From: Pseudomonadota bacterium
GTDB taxonomy: Bacteria; Pseudomonadota; Gammaproteobacteria; Steroidobacterales; Steroidobacteraceae
Direction: 5' to 3'
Assembly (NCBI GenBank): GCA_023457495.1
Contig: JAEWLQ010000113.1
Span: 1 to 64,000 of the forward strand
DNA length: 64,000 nucleotides
Below are positions 25,001 to 32,373 of the stretch, one piece after another (the stretch's first letter is position 1; each line of letters begins with the position of its first letter). The notes beneath the pieces are model-generated. The model was not told where the DNA came from. It saw only the letters and a program-made list of their open reading frames with translations, and searched no databases. Made by a program: the position numbers and the translations under genes.

Positions 25001-25609
25001 GGCCTCACGATGTATCTCGACCTGCTCGAGCAGGCCGTGAAGGCGATGAAGGAAGGCCGCGAGCCCGAGCTCGACCGGCCACTCGCGGCGACCGCCGAGG
25101 TCGAGTTGCGGCTGCCCGCGCTGCTGCCCGAAAGCTACGTCGCGGACGTGCCCGCGCGCCTGGCGATGTACAAGCGGCTCGCCGCCGCGCCGGACAATGG
25201 CGCCATCGATTCGCTGACCGAGGAGATCGTCGACCGCTTCGGGCCGCTGCCCCCGCCGGCGATGAATCTGCTACGTGTCGCGCGCCTCAAGCTGCTGGCG
25301 CGCGCCCTGGGCATCCGGCGTCTCGACCTCGGCCGCGAAGGCGGATACGCGCTGTTCGAGGAGAAAAACCAGGTCGATCCGCGCGCGGTCATCCGGCTCG
25401 TGCAGCATCCGGACCAGGACTATCGTCTCGACGGTCCACTCAAGCTGCGCATCTCGGTGGAAACCGAGGACGATGCCGAGCGGTTCGAATTCGCCGAGTC
25501 CTTCCTGCAGGGATTGCGTGGCGGCGGTGAAAGCGCCGCGAAGTCGCCGCGGGCAGACAGGATTGCCCCACCGCCCGCCCGGAAACCCGCGGGCGGGAAC
25601 CGGCGCTGA
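22064..25609 (+). CDS. mfd: Transcription-repair coupling factor Mfd
   Basis: The 1181-residue SF2 translocase rescues stalled RNA polymerase and recruits UvrA. It has the UvrB-like N-terminal module (about 20-370), the RNA-polymerase-interaction domain (GSPVVHEEYGVGRYVGL at about 490-505), the helicase motor with Walker A GDVGFGKTE at about 635-643 and DEEH at about 737-740, motif LTATPIPRT, and a C-terminal TRCF domain. Length and order are normal for the family. ATG 22064 is used; ATG 22091 is a close alternative. A CsiV-like gene follows after 22 bp. Confidence 0.97.
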   Translation: MTGKLPRSAMPALLHPPIPAAGTRARWRQLYGSARSLALAEAIAADTRPYLVIARDVRELDQLRAELGFYLGGARPIHALPDWEVLPYDLFSPHPDIISERLAALSELPRLKSAVLLASADTLGQRLAPRGYVEGRTFNLAVGDRLEIEPLRARLVESGYASVSQVSAPGEFALRGSLFDVFPMGADSPLRVDLFDDEIEVIREFDPETQRSGATLERVRLLPGRELPLDADSVKAFRLRYRKRFEGDPTRSVIYRGVSDGIAPPGIEFYLPLFFDTTDTLLDYLPQETVVCAGADLPAAIEAATRVVAERHEERRHDVERPILAPDELFLTADELAARLDGFTRIDIDRFKSENEADNFPTSAPQEWRVDLRADRPLAPLENFLATYPGRVLLAADSAGRREVLLEMLRAHSLAPAPVAGWREFVDGEKKFAICVAPEMAGLNVVAPPITVLGEAQLFGQRARQERRRRRAAADPQAILRDLTTLGPGSPVVHEEYGVGRYVGLQMMQVAGQDGEFVVIEYAGGDKLYVPVQQLHLVSRYSGAAPESAPLHKLGTDQWAKARKRAADKIRDVAAELLDLYAQRQAKRGPPLPSKELEYQAFANSFPFEETADQAEAIRQVLADLANEKPMDRVVCGDVGFGKTEVAMRAAFVAAQAGKQVAVLVPTTLLAEQHANNFRDRFADWPVRIEALSRFRSGKESNAVLEGIERGTVDIVIATHRLLHANVRFKDLGLVIVDEEHRFGVRDKEKLKTLRAEVHVLTLTATPIPRTLNMALGGLRDLSLITTPPSERLAIKTFVTEWHAATLREAALREFRRGGQVYFVHNVVESIDKTAQEIAKLIPEADVRVGHGQMRERDLEQLMVDFYHRRFNFLVCTTIIESGIDVPTANTIMIDRADRLGLAQLHQLRGRVGRSHHRAYAYLLTPPRKALSQDAVKRLEAIESLEDLGAGFVLATHDLEIRGAGELLGESQSGELTEIGLTMYLDLLEQAVKAMKEGREPELDRPLAATAEVELRLPALLPESYVADVPARLAMYKRLAAAPDNGAIDSLTEEIVDRFGPLPPPAMNLLRVARLKLLARALGIRRLDLGREGGYALFEEKNQVDPRAVIRLVQHPDQDYRLDGPLKLRISVETEDDAERFEFAESFLQGLRGGGESAAKSPRADRIAPPPARKPAGGNRR

Positions 25610-25631
25610 GCGACCCGTTATACTTTCGCCC

Positions 25632-26270
25632 ATGAATGCACATGGCCGACCGCGACTGCGCTCCCTGCTCACCGCCGCCCTGTTCGCTATCGTTGCGGCG
25701 GCCAGTTCGTTGCCAGCCGCGCGGGCGCAAACCCCTGCCCCGTCGGCGACCGTCTACACCGTCGAGATCATCGTATTCCGCAACATGACCGGCGCGGGCG
25801 GCCCCGAGGACTGGACCGCCAAGCCCGTGGCCCGCGGCCCCGATCAACCCGACTCGCCGGTCACCGGGCGTTTCATCGCCGCCGTGCCCGCGGCACAGTT
25901 CCAGCTCAATGACGTGGCCGCGAAGCTGCGCGCGTCGGCTAACTATCAGCCAATCGCCCATTTCGCCTGGCAGCAGACCGCGAGCTCGTGGGGCTCGCGC
26001 GCGGGCTTCACGATCAACAAGCTCGCGGGAAACGTGCCGGGGCTCTCCGGCATCATCTTTCTCGAGGCCGGCACCTACCTGCATCTCGGCATGTCGCTGA
26101 ACTACCAGACCTCGAATCCGCCCGCAGGCCTCGCGGCGACGCCGGGCACCGTCTTCACGATGGCCGAATCCCGGCGCATCAAGCGCTTCGAGCGCAACTA
26201 CTACGACCACCCCGCCTTCGGCGTCATCGCCCTCGTGACCCCCGCGAACCGCGCCACCGGCGGGCGGTAA
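25632..26270 (+). CDS. CsiV-like periplasmic protein
   Basis: The 212-residue protein has a signal peptide (about 1-32, AARAQT) and then YTVEIIVFRN, the conserved opening of the CsiV family (peptidoglycan-binding in Vibrio, needed for growth with D-amino acids). A long Pro/Gly-rich middle segment is followed by GTYLHLGMSLNY and a Lys/Arg-rich C terminus with FERNYYDHPAFGVIALV, also family-like. It starts 22 bp after mfd, the usual neighbour of this family, and is probably cotranscribed with it. A direct role in cell-wall assembly here is inference. Confidence 0.8.
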   Translation: MNAHGRPRLRSLLTAALFAIVAAASSLPAARAQTPAPSATVYTVEIIVFRNMTGAGGPEDWTAKPVARGPDQPDSPVTGRFIAAVPAAQFQLNDVAAKLRASANYQPIAHFAWQQTASSWGSRAGFTINKLAGNVPGLSGIIFLEAGTYLHLGMSLNYQTSNPPAGLAATPGTVFTMAESRRIKRFERNYYDHPAFGVIALVTPANRATGGR

Positions 26271-26284
26271 TCAGCAACTGATGG

Positions 26285-26305
26285 ACGCCCCCGCTTCGGG
26301 GGCGT
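26285..26305. terminator. Hairpin between convergent csiV-like and PAS-GGDEF genes
   Basis: ACGCCCCC (26285-26292) pairs with GGGGGCGT (26298-26305) around a 5-nt loop. It lies in the 54-bp gap between two converging genes and could act in either direction, though neither side has a T-tract. Confidence 0.5.
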
Positions 26306-26324
26306 GAGAAGTGGCCGTCAGGCC

Positions 26325-27248
26325 TCAGAAGTCGGATTCTTCAGCGACGATCACGCGGTTGCGGCCCTGCTCCTTGGCGCGGGCCACGGCGGATTCGACC
26401 GCCTTGAGGAAGCTCGCCGCGGTGTCTTCGGGGCGCGCAGTGTGGATCGCGACACCGCCGCTCACGGTCACGTAGCGCTGCGTCGAGCGTGGATGATGGA
26501 TCTGCTGCTCGCGGACGCGATGCGCCACGGTGGTCGCATGCTGAATCACGTGATCCGCGGGCGTTCCGTGCATCAGCACGATCACGCTCGCGCCTTCCCA
26601 GCGGCCGACGATGTCCGTACCCCGCCGGAAGGAACCTGCGATGGCGCGCGCCACGCGTTTGACGACGGCATCGCCGCCGGCGCGATCGAAGATTTCGTTG
26701 TAGGGACCTAACTGGTCGATGTCGAACAGCAGCAGCGCGATGTCGGTCTTGTCGCGTTGCGCCAGCGCGAAGTCGCGCTTGAGCACGTCCTCGAAGTAGT
26801 AACGCGAAGCAAGACCGGTCAGGCGGTCCTCGCGCACCCAGCTCGGCAAGCCGCGAATGCCGGTATCACCGGTGCGCTGCCGCGTGCCGCCTTCGCGGTG
26901 ATAACCGATGAAGTGCGTAACCTTGCCATCCCCGTTCTTCAGCGGGTGGATGTGCATGTCGTTCACGAACACCGTGCCATCCTTGCGCTGGTTGCGCAGC
27001 AGCGCGCGCGTGGAGTCGCCATGTCCCAGCGCCTCGCGCAGGCCTTCGAGCTCCTGCTGATCGCGGTCCTCGCCCTGCAGCAGCCGCAGGTTCTTGCCGA
27101 GTAGTTCGGAGACCTCGTAGCCGGTCAGCCGGCAGAACGCGGGATTGGCGTACACGACCAGGCGATCACCGCCGGCCTCGGTGATGACGACACCGTCGGG
27201 CGAAACATCGAGCGCACCGCGCAGGAAATCGTCCTTGAAGCCGTTCAT
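26325..27248 (-). CDS. LOV-like PAS protein with degenerate GGDEF domain and intact RxxD site
   Basis: The 307-residue soluble protein has a PAS domain (about 8-120) closest to LOV domains in its GKNLRLLQG (51-59) and KVTHFIGYHRE motifs. The flavin-adduct cysteine of LOV (GRNCRFLQ) is replaced by Leu54, so blue-light adduct formation is not expected. The C-terminal half is GGDEF-like, but the signature reads EGASV (218-222), so cyclase activity should be absent. RGTD at 209-212 lies exactly five residues before it, the position of the RxxD inhibitory site that binds c-di-GMP. I infer a c-di-GMP receptor or a partner-binding regulator. It overlaps nagZ by 4 bp at the end of a long operon. Confidence 0.85.
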   Translation of the reverse strand: MNGFKDDFLRGALDVSPDGVVITEAGGDRLVVYANPAFCRLTGYEVSELLGKNLRLLQGEDRDQQELEGLREALGHGDSTRALLRNQRKDGTVFVNDMHIHPLKNGDGKVTHFIGYHREGGTRQRTGDTGIRGLPSWVREDRLTGLASRYYFEDVLKRDFALAQRDKTDIALLLFDIDQLGPYNEIFDRAGGDAVVKRVARAIAGSFRRGTDIVGRWEGASVIVLMHGTPADHVIQHATTVAHRVREQQIHHPRSTQRYVTVSGGVAIHTARPEDTAASFLKAVESAVARAKEQGRNRVIVAEESDF

Positions 27249-28312
27249 GCGTTGCCCGCCGTGCCGCTGCCCATCGTGAAGTCGAGGGGCGGGGCTTCCG
27301 CCGACCTCGCCAGCAGGTCCTGGCTTGCGCGCCAGGCGTGACCCGCGAGCAATTCCTCGCGCTCGGGCGCCGCACGCCCGCGCATGCGCACCAGGCGCAG
27401 GTGCGAACTCGGCTCGATCTCGAATTCGAGCTCATCCAGCAGGCGCGCGACCGAAGGACGGTCGTTGCAGACCGGCAGCACGTCGCAGCCCGCGGCGAGC
27501 GCCGCCTGCGCGCGCGCGACGATATCGCCGTATTCGGCGGCGCCGCCCATGGACAGATCGTCGGTGAACACCGCGCCCTCGAAGCGCAGCTCCTCGCGCA
27601 ACGCATTCTGGATCCAGCGCCGCGAGAGGCTCGCTGGCTCCGGCGCGACGGCGGGAAACAGCACGTGCGCAACCATGACGCCGTGCAGGCCGTTCGCCAT
27701 GAGGCGCCGGTACGGCAACAGGTCGTTGCCGAGTTCGTCCCAGGCACGCCGGTCCACCGGCAGCGACTGGTGCGAATCCGCGACCACGGCGCCGTGACCG
27801 GGAAAATGTTTGGCCGTGGCGGACATGCCGGCATCCTTCATGCCCTGCACGTACGCGAGCGCGAGTTGCGCAACCGCCTCCGGCTTCGAATGGAACGCGC
27901 GATCGCCGATGACCTCGCTCACACCGTAGTCGAGATCGACGCAGGGCGCGAAGGACAGGTCCACTCCGTGCGCGCGCAACTCGGCGGCCATGAGCCAACC
28001 CATCGAACGCGCGAGCGTGAGACCTTTTTTGGGATCGACATCGAATTCGTGACCGATGCGCCGCGGCGGTGGCAGGCGCGAGAACTCGGGACGGAAGCGC
28101 TGCACGCGCCCGCCCTCCTGGTCGACGGCGACGATCAGGGCCGGCGAACGCACGGCATGGATGTCGGCGACGAGCTTGCGGAGCTGGTTGGCGCTGGCGT
28201 AATTGCGCGTGAACAGGATGACGCTGCCCACGAGAGGATGGCGCAGCACGTCGCGGTCCTCGGGCGTGAGCTCGAGACCTGCCACGTCGACCATCAATGG
28301 GCCCAGGGTCAC
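27245..28312 (-). CDS. nagZ: Beta-N-acetylhexosaminidase NagZ (GH3)
   Basis: The 355-residue cytosolic enzyme removes GlcNAc from anhydro-muropeptides during cell-wall recycling. The family motifs are VDQEGGRVQR, KHFPGHG near residue 165 (catalytic His loop) and FTDDLSM near residue 250 (nucleophile Asp). The product is a signal in beta-lactamase induction in other species. It lies 26 bp downstream of rlmD and overlaps the PAS-GGDEF gene by 4 bp (ATGA). Confidence 0.95.
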   Translation of the reverse strand: MTLGPLMVDVAGLELTPEDRDVLRHPLVGSVILFTRNYASANQLRKLVADIHAVRSPALIVAVDQEGGRVQRFRPEFSRLPPPRRIGHEFDVDPKKGLTLARSMGWLMAAELRAHGVDLSFAPCVDLDYGVSEVIGDRAFHSKPEAVAQLALAYVQGMKDAGMSATAKHFPGHGAVVADSHQSLPVDRRAWDELGNDLLPYRRLMANGLHGVMVAHVLFPAVAPEPASLSRRWIQNALREELRFEGAVFTDDLSMGGAAEYGDIVARAQAALAAGCDVLPVCNDRPSVARLLDELEFEIEPSSHLRLVRMRGRAAPEREELLAGHAWRASQDLLARSAEAPPLDFTMGSGTAGNA

Positions 28313-28338
28313 CGTCGTTCCTATCTCGGGAGCCCCCT

Positions 28339-29679
28339 CTACGATGCCCGGTCGAGCACCGCCATGGACTCCACGTGTGTCGTGTGCGGAAACATATCAA
28401 GTACACCGGCGGCACGTAAGCGGAAGCCATGATCATGGACGAGCACGCCCAGATCCCGCGCCAGCGAGCCGGTATGACAGGAGATATACACCACCCGGCG
28501 CGGCGCGATATGTGCCACGGCGCTCAAAACCTCACGCGCGCCGACACGCGGAGGGTCTAACAGGACCGCATCGTACCCGCCGCGCAGCCAGGGGATGGTC
28601 GCGTCGGGGGGCGCCGACAGGTCGGCGACGTGGAATTCGGCATTGGTGACCCCGTTACGCCGGGCATTGCCGCGGGCCCTTTCAATGAGACCGGGTTCAC
28701 CTTCGACGCCAACTACCGAGGCCGCGTGCCGCGCCAGCGGCAGCGTGAAGTTGCCCAGGCCGCAGTACAGGTCCAGGACCCGGTCGGTCGGCCGGACCTC
28801 GAGTAGTTCGATCGCGCGGGCGACCATGCCGTGATTGATGGCCGCGTTGACCTGGACGAAGTCCGAGGGCCCGAAGTCGAGCTTGAGACCGAACTCATCC
28901 AGGCGGTAATGCAGGTCGACCGGACCCGGCGTCAGCGGCACGATGGTATCGAGCCCGCCGGGCTGCAGCATGATGCGCAGGCCCTGGGCTCTTTCGAATT
29001 CGGCGAGCCGGGCGAGATCGCCTTCGGTCAGCGGATCGAGGATGCGCATTACGAGCACGCGCTCGCCGTCGGACAGCGATACCTCGATCTGCGGGATGCT
29101 CTCGCGCCGCTCCATGCCCGTGAGCAGTTCGCCGAGCGTGCCGACCAGTGCACCGACCGGCTCCGCGAGCACTTCGCAGCGCTGGACGTCGGCGACGTAC
29201 TTGCCCTGCTTCTCGCGGAATCCCACGAGGCTGCGGCCCTTCTTCGACACGAAGCGGGACGACAGGCGCGCGCGGCGGCGATAGCCCCAGACGGGGCCTA
29301 ACAAAGGCTGCAGCCAGGTTTCGGGCGTCACCTTGCCGATGCGCTCCAGGTTGGCGGCGAGCTCGTTCTGCTTCGCGGCGATCTGCTTCGCGGGGTCGAG
29401 GTGCTGGAGCGCGCAACCGCCACACACACCGAAATGCGCGCAGCGCGGTGTGACGCGGTCAGGCGAGGCCTCGAGCACTTCGAGGAGCTCGGCCTCGTCG
29501 TGACTCTTGTGGAAGCTGCGACGCCGGAAGGAAACGCGCTCGCCCGGCAACGCGCCGGCGACGAACACGGTCTTGCCCTGCGTTTCCGCCGCTCGCACCA
29601 CGCCTTCGGCCTCGTGGGTCAGATCCGCGACCACGCCCGTTTCTGGCACGGCATTGGCCGCGCGCGACGCGCGGCTCAC
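28339..29679 (-). CDS. rlmD: 23S rRNA (uracil-1939-C5)-methyltransferase RlmD
   Basis: The 446-residue SAM-dependent enzyme has a TRAM domain (about 15-75), an iron-sulfur cluster set in CAHFGVCGGC plus one later Cys, and a Rossmann methyltransferase domain with LDLYCGLGNFTLPLA. DPPRVGA and the nucleophile Cys in VYISCHTGSLARDL complete the RumA/RlmD signature. GTG 29679 is chosen: it overlaps the upstream exonuclease stop (GTGA) and has GAGGAG 8 nt before it. The longer frame upstream adds only random-looking residues. Confidence 0.95.
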   Translation of the reverse strand: MSRASRAANAVPETGVVADLTHEAEGVVRAAETQGKTVFVAGALPGERVSFRRRSFHKSHDEAELLEVLEASPDRVTPRCAHFGVCGGCALQHLDPAKQIAAKQNELAANLERIGKVTPETWLQPLLGPVWGYRRRARLSSRFVSKKGRSLVGFREKQGKYVADVQRCEVLAEPVGALVGTLGELLTGMERRESIPQIEVSLSDGERVLVMRILDPLTEGDLARLAEFERAQGLRIMLQPGGLDTIVPLTPGPVDLHYRLDEFGLKLDFGPSDFVQVNAAINHGMVARAIELLEVRPTDRVLDLYCGLGNFTLPLARHAASVVGVEGEPGLIERARGNARRNGVTNAEFHVADLSAPPDATIPWLRGGYDAVLLDPPRVGAREVLSAVAHIAPRRVVYISCHTGSLARDLGVLVHDHGFRLRAAGVLDMFPHTTHVESMAVLDRAS

Positions 29680-30470
29680 GAGACCGTCTCCTCGCCCGAG
29701 GTCGCGGGCCAGGCGGCGAGAAACTCGTCGAAGTGCGGCAGACGCGCCTCGGTGAGCCACGCCCGCGTACGCGCGAGCTCATCGTCTAGTCCGACATCCG
29801 TGAGCCGGCCGCGCATGTGCTGGAAGCGCAGGAAGACCAGCCAGGTGTTGATGACATCGGTCTCGCAGTAATGGCGGATGCGCGTGAGGTCGCCCGCGCG
29901 ATACGCGTCCCACACCTGCGATCCGTCGAAACCGAGTTTGCCCGGGTAACCGAGCAGCACGGCCGCATCCGACAGCGAAGCCCGCGCGCGCGCCTGGTAT
30001 CCGGACAACACGTCCATCACGTCGATGTGCCGCCAGTGAAAGCGCCCTAGATAGTTGTTGTAGCGGAATGCGTTGTCCTCGTCGCCGGTTTCCCAGTAGC
30101 GAGGCGCCTGCACCCTGTGCCGCAATGCGCGGTAATGCAGCACGGGCAGGTCGAAGCCGCCGCCATTCCAGCTCACGAGGTCCGGTGAGAATTTCTCGAT
30201 GCCATCGAAGAACCGCATGACGAGCTCGCGCTCGGAGGCGGACTCCTCGCCGAGACTCCACACGCGAAATCCCTCGCGCGAGCGGAACGCGCAGGAGATC
30301 GCGACGATGCGATGCTGGTCGTGCGGCAGGAAATCGCTGCCCGATTCCTGCCGCGCGCGCGCCTGCATCGCCTTGCCGACTTCGTCGTCGGAGAGTCCGT
30401 CGAGGCCAAACAAACGACGGCCGAATTCCACGTCCGGCACCGTCTCGATGTCGAAAACCAGTGTGTTCAT
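29676..30470 (-). CDS. Predicted 3'-5' exonuclease (PolB-exonuclease-like, DEDDy)
   Basis: The 264-residue protein begins MNTLVFDIETVPD, giving the first Asp and Glu of a DEDD exonuclease. SWNGGGFDLPVL near residue 100 supplies the second Asp, and YCETDVINTW near residue 205 supplies the Tyr and last Asp. These define the DEDDy superfamily, in the family of stand-alone exonucleases related to the DNA polymerase B proofreading domain. The substrate is unknown. It overlaps acpS (4 bp) and rlmD (4 bp), so it belongs to the same transcript. Confidence 0.88.
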   Translation of the reverse strand: MNTLVFDIETVPDVEFGRRLFGLDGLSDDEVGKAMQARARQESGSDFLPHDQHRIVAISCAFRSREGFRVWSLGEESASERELVMRFFDGIEKFSPDLVSWNGGGFDLPVLHYRALRHRVQAPRYWETGDEDNAFRYNNYLGRFHWRHIDVMDVLSGYQARARASLSDAAVLLGYPGKLGFDGSQVWDAYRAGDLTRIRHYCETDVINTWLVFLRFQHMRGRLTDVGLDDELARTRAWLTEARLPHFDEFLAAWPATSGEETVS

Positions 30471-30925
30471 CGGCGCACCCGGCGGCGCGTCGCGGAACGC
30501 ACGTTCTTGCGTCGCGCCCGTTTGCGCGCGGCGCGTTTCGCCGGTTCGGCGGTCTCGAGCACCGCGACCGCGACGATGAGACCCGCTTCATCGGTGAGCG
30601 TCACGTGTCCGCCACCGATGCCGAGCTGGCGGCGCACCTTCTCGCCGCGCGGTGAATAGACGACCTCGGGCCGGCCCCAGGCGTTCTGCACGACGCCCAC
30701 GTCACGAATCCAGATGCCATTCGCGAAGCCCGTTCCCATGGCCTTCACGATGGCTTCCTTGGCCGCGAAACGCATCGCGAGGAACCGTTCGGTCCGCTTC
30801 GTCTTGGACATTTGCGCGCGTTCGGCCGGCATGAGCAGGCGCTCGACGAAATGCTCACCGTATTTGTCGAAAAGCTTCTTCACGCGCGCGGCCTCGAGCA
30901 CGTCGACGCCGATTCCGAAGATCAT
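30467..30925 (-). CDS. acpS: Holo-[acyl-carrier-protein] synthase AcpS with basic C-terminal tail
   Basis: The enzyme transfers 4'-phosphopantetheine from CoA to apo-ACP. GIGVDVLEAARV carries the Mg-binding Asp, and RFLAMRFAAKEAIVKA the catalytic Glu/Lys motif. The fold ends at about residue 127, near the usual AcpS length of about 126. The protein continues for about 25 residues of almost pure Arg/Lys/Ala, a strongly basic tail that is not part of the fold. The gene overlaps pdxJ by 4 bp and the exonuclease by 4 bp; the pdxJ-acpS pair is widely conserved. Confidence 0.93.
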   Translation of the reverse strand: MIFGIGVDVLEAARVKKLFDKYGEHFVERLLMPAERAQMSKTKRTERFLAMRFAAKEAIVKAMGTGFANGIWIRDVGVVQNAWGRPEVVYSPRGEKVRRQLGIGGGHVTLTDEAGLIVAVAVLETAEPAKRAARKRARRKNVRSATRRRVRR

Positions 30926-31665
30926 CGGCGCGCATCCTGCATCAGCGCCTTCATGTCGCGCACCGCGGCATCGAGCCCGGTGAAGATCGCGCGCGCGACG
31001 ATGCAATGGCCGATGTTGAGCTCGACGATCTCGGGAATGGCCGCGACGGGCGTCACGTTGTTGTACGTGAGTCCGTGGCCGGCGTGAACCTCGAGGCCAA
31101 GCCCCGCGGCGTATTTCGCCGCGCTCGCGAGCCGCTCGAGTTCGCGCGCCTGCGCGGCGCCGCTCGAGTCGGCATAGTTTCCGGTGTGCAGCTCGATGAC
31201 GGGCGCGCCGGAGCGTTTCGCGGCATCGATCTGCGCCGGGTCCGGGCCGATGAACAACGCGACGCGAATGCCGGCCGCCGCCAGCTCCTTCACGCCCGCA
31301 GCCACGCGCTCGAGATCCGCGGCGACGTCGAGCCCACCCTCGGTGGTGATTTCCTGGCGGCTCTCGGGCACGAGACAGCAGTCATGCGGCCGCACGCCGA
31401 TCGCGATCCCGATCATTTCGCGGGTGAGACCCATCTCGAGGTTCATGCGCGTCTGCAGCAGCGGACGCAGGCTGTGCACGTCGCGATCCTGGATGTGGCG
31501 CCGATCCTCGCGCAGGTGCAGCGTGATGTTGTCCGCGCCGGCCTGTTCCGCCAGCAGGGCCGCATGCACGGGATCCGGGTACGGCGCGCGGCGCGCCTGG
31601 CGGACGGTGGCGACGTGATCGATGTTGATGCCGAGCGCTATGGGCCCGCCGGATCTGACACTCAA
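30922..31665 (-). CDS. pdxJ: Pyridoxine 5'-phosphate synthase PdxJ
   Basis: The 247-residue TIM-barrel enzyme condenses 1-deoxyxylulose 5-phosphate with 3-amino-2-oxopropyl phosphate in the DXP-dependent vitamin B6 pathway. Diagnostic stretches are LGINIDHVATVRQAR at the N terminus, NITLHLREDRRHI, the conserved CLVPE, and HAGHGLTYNNV near the C terminus. It overlaps recO by 4 bp and acpS by 4 bp, the classic recO-pdxJ-acpS order. Confidence 0.97.
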   Translation of the reverse strand: MSVRSGGPIALGINIDHVATVRQARRAPYPDPVHAALLAEQAGADNITLHLREDRRHIQDRDVHSLRPLLQTRMNLEMGLTREMIGIAIGVRPHDCCLVPESRQEITTEGGLDVAADLERVAAGVKELAAAGIRVALFIGPDPAQIDAAKRSGAPVIELHTGNYADSSGAAQARELERLASAAKYAAGLGLEVHAGHGLTYNNVTPVAAIPEIVELNIGHCIVARAIFTGLDAAVRDMKALMQDARR

Positions 31666-32366
31666 GTTTGCAACCCTCGCCGTGTCATCGCGCGCGCAAC
31701 CGTGCGGGTGCGCAACTCACGGCCTTCGAGACAGTGGTCCAGTGCCTGGCGCAACACGCGCCGCGCGGCGTCGAGCGCCTGCGGGTCGTCGAGCGACTCT
31801 TCGCGCAATGCGATGAGACAGCGCCCGGAATAACTTCCGGGAGCGTCCTCGCGCACTTCGCTCAGTCCCTGCGCCGGTCGATATTGATAATGGATATCCG
31901 GCAAAACGTCGATCTCGAGGCCGTAACCGATAGACTCGAGCAGCCGCTTCTCGAAGACCCGCAGCGCGGGCTCGGGCTGCGAGTCGAGACACAGGCGGGC
32001 GACGGTGCGTGCGTAATCCTCGAACAGCTGCGGCTGCGGATCGTGCCGGGTAGTCAGGTTGATGATGAGTTCGTTGAGGTAGAAGCCGGCCATCACCCGT
32101 CCGGGCGGAAGGGTCAGCGCCTCACCACCCGGCTCGGCGGCGGACAGCTGCGCGGCATCGCCGCGTCCCGTCCATGAGACCAGCAGCGGGCGGAATGGCA
32201 TGAGCAGCGACGCGAGCTTCGACTTGGGTCCGCGCGCGCCGCGCGCGAACAGGGTGAGCCGCCCGTGCCGGGCGGTGAAGACGTCGAGAATCCGGCTGGT
32301 GTCGCGATACTCCCGATGGTGCAGCACGAAGGCCGGCTCGAGCGCGATGCGTTCCCGGGGCTGCAT
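31662..32366 (-). CDS. recO: DNA repair protein RecO
   Basis: The 234-residue protein has an N-terminal OB fold (AFVLHHREYRDTSRILDVFT, residues about 10-80) and a helical C-terminal part (about 85-234) containing GFYLNELIINL, typical of RecO. RecO helps load RecA on SSB-coated DNA in the RecFOR pathway. ATG 32366 is preferred; it lies 7 bp after the era stop. No zinc-binding cysteine set is present, as in other proteobacterial RecO proteins. Confidence 0.93.
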   Translation of the reverse strand: MQPRERIALEPAFVLHHREYRDTSRILDVFTARHGRLTLFARGARGPKSKLASLLMPFRPLLVSWTGRGDAAQLSAAEPGGEALTLPPGRVMAGFYLNELIINLTTRHDPQPQLFEDYARTVARLCLDSQPEPALRVFEKRLLESIGYGLEIDVLPDIHYQYRPAQGLSEVREDAPGSYSGRCLIALREESLDDPQALDAARRVLRQALDHCLEGRELRTRTVARAMTRRGLQT

Positions 32367-32373
32367 GAGGCGA

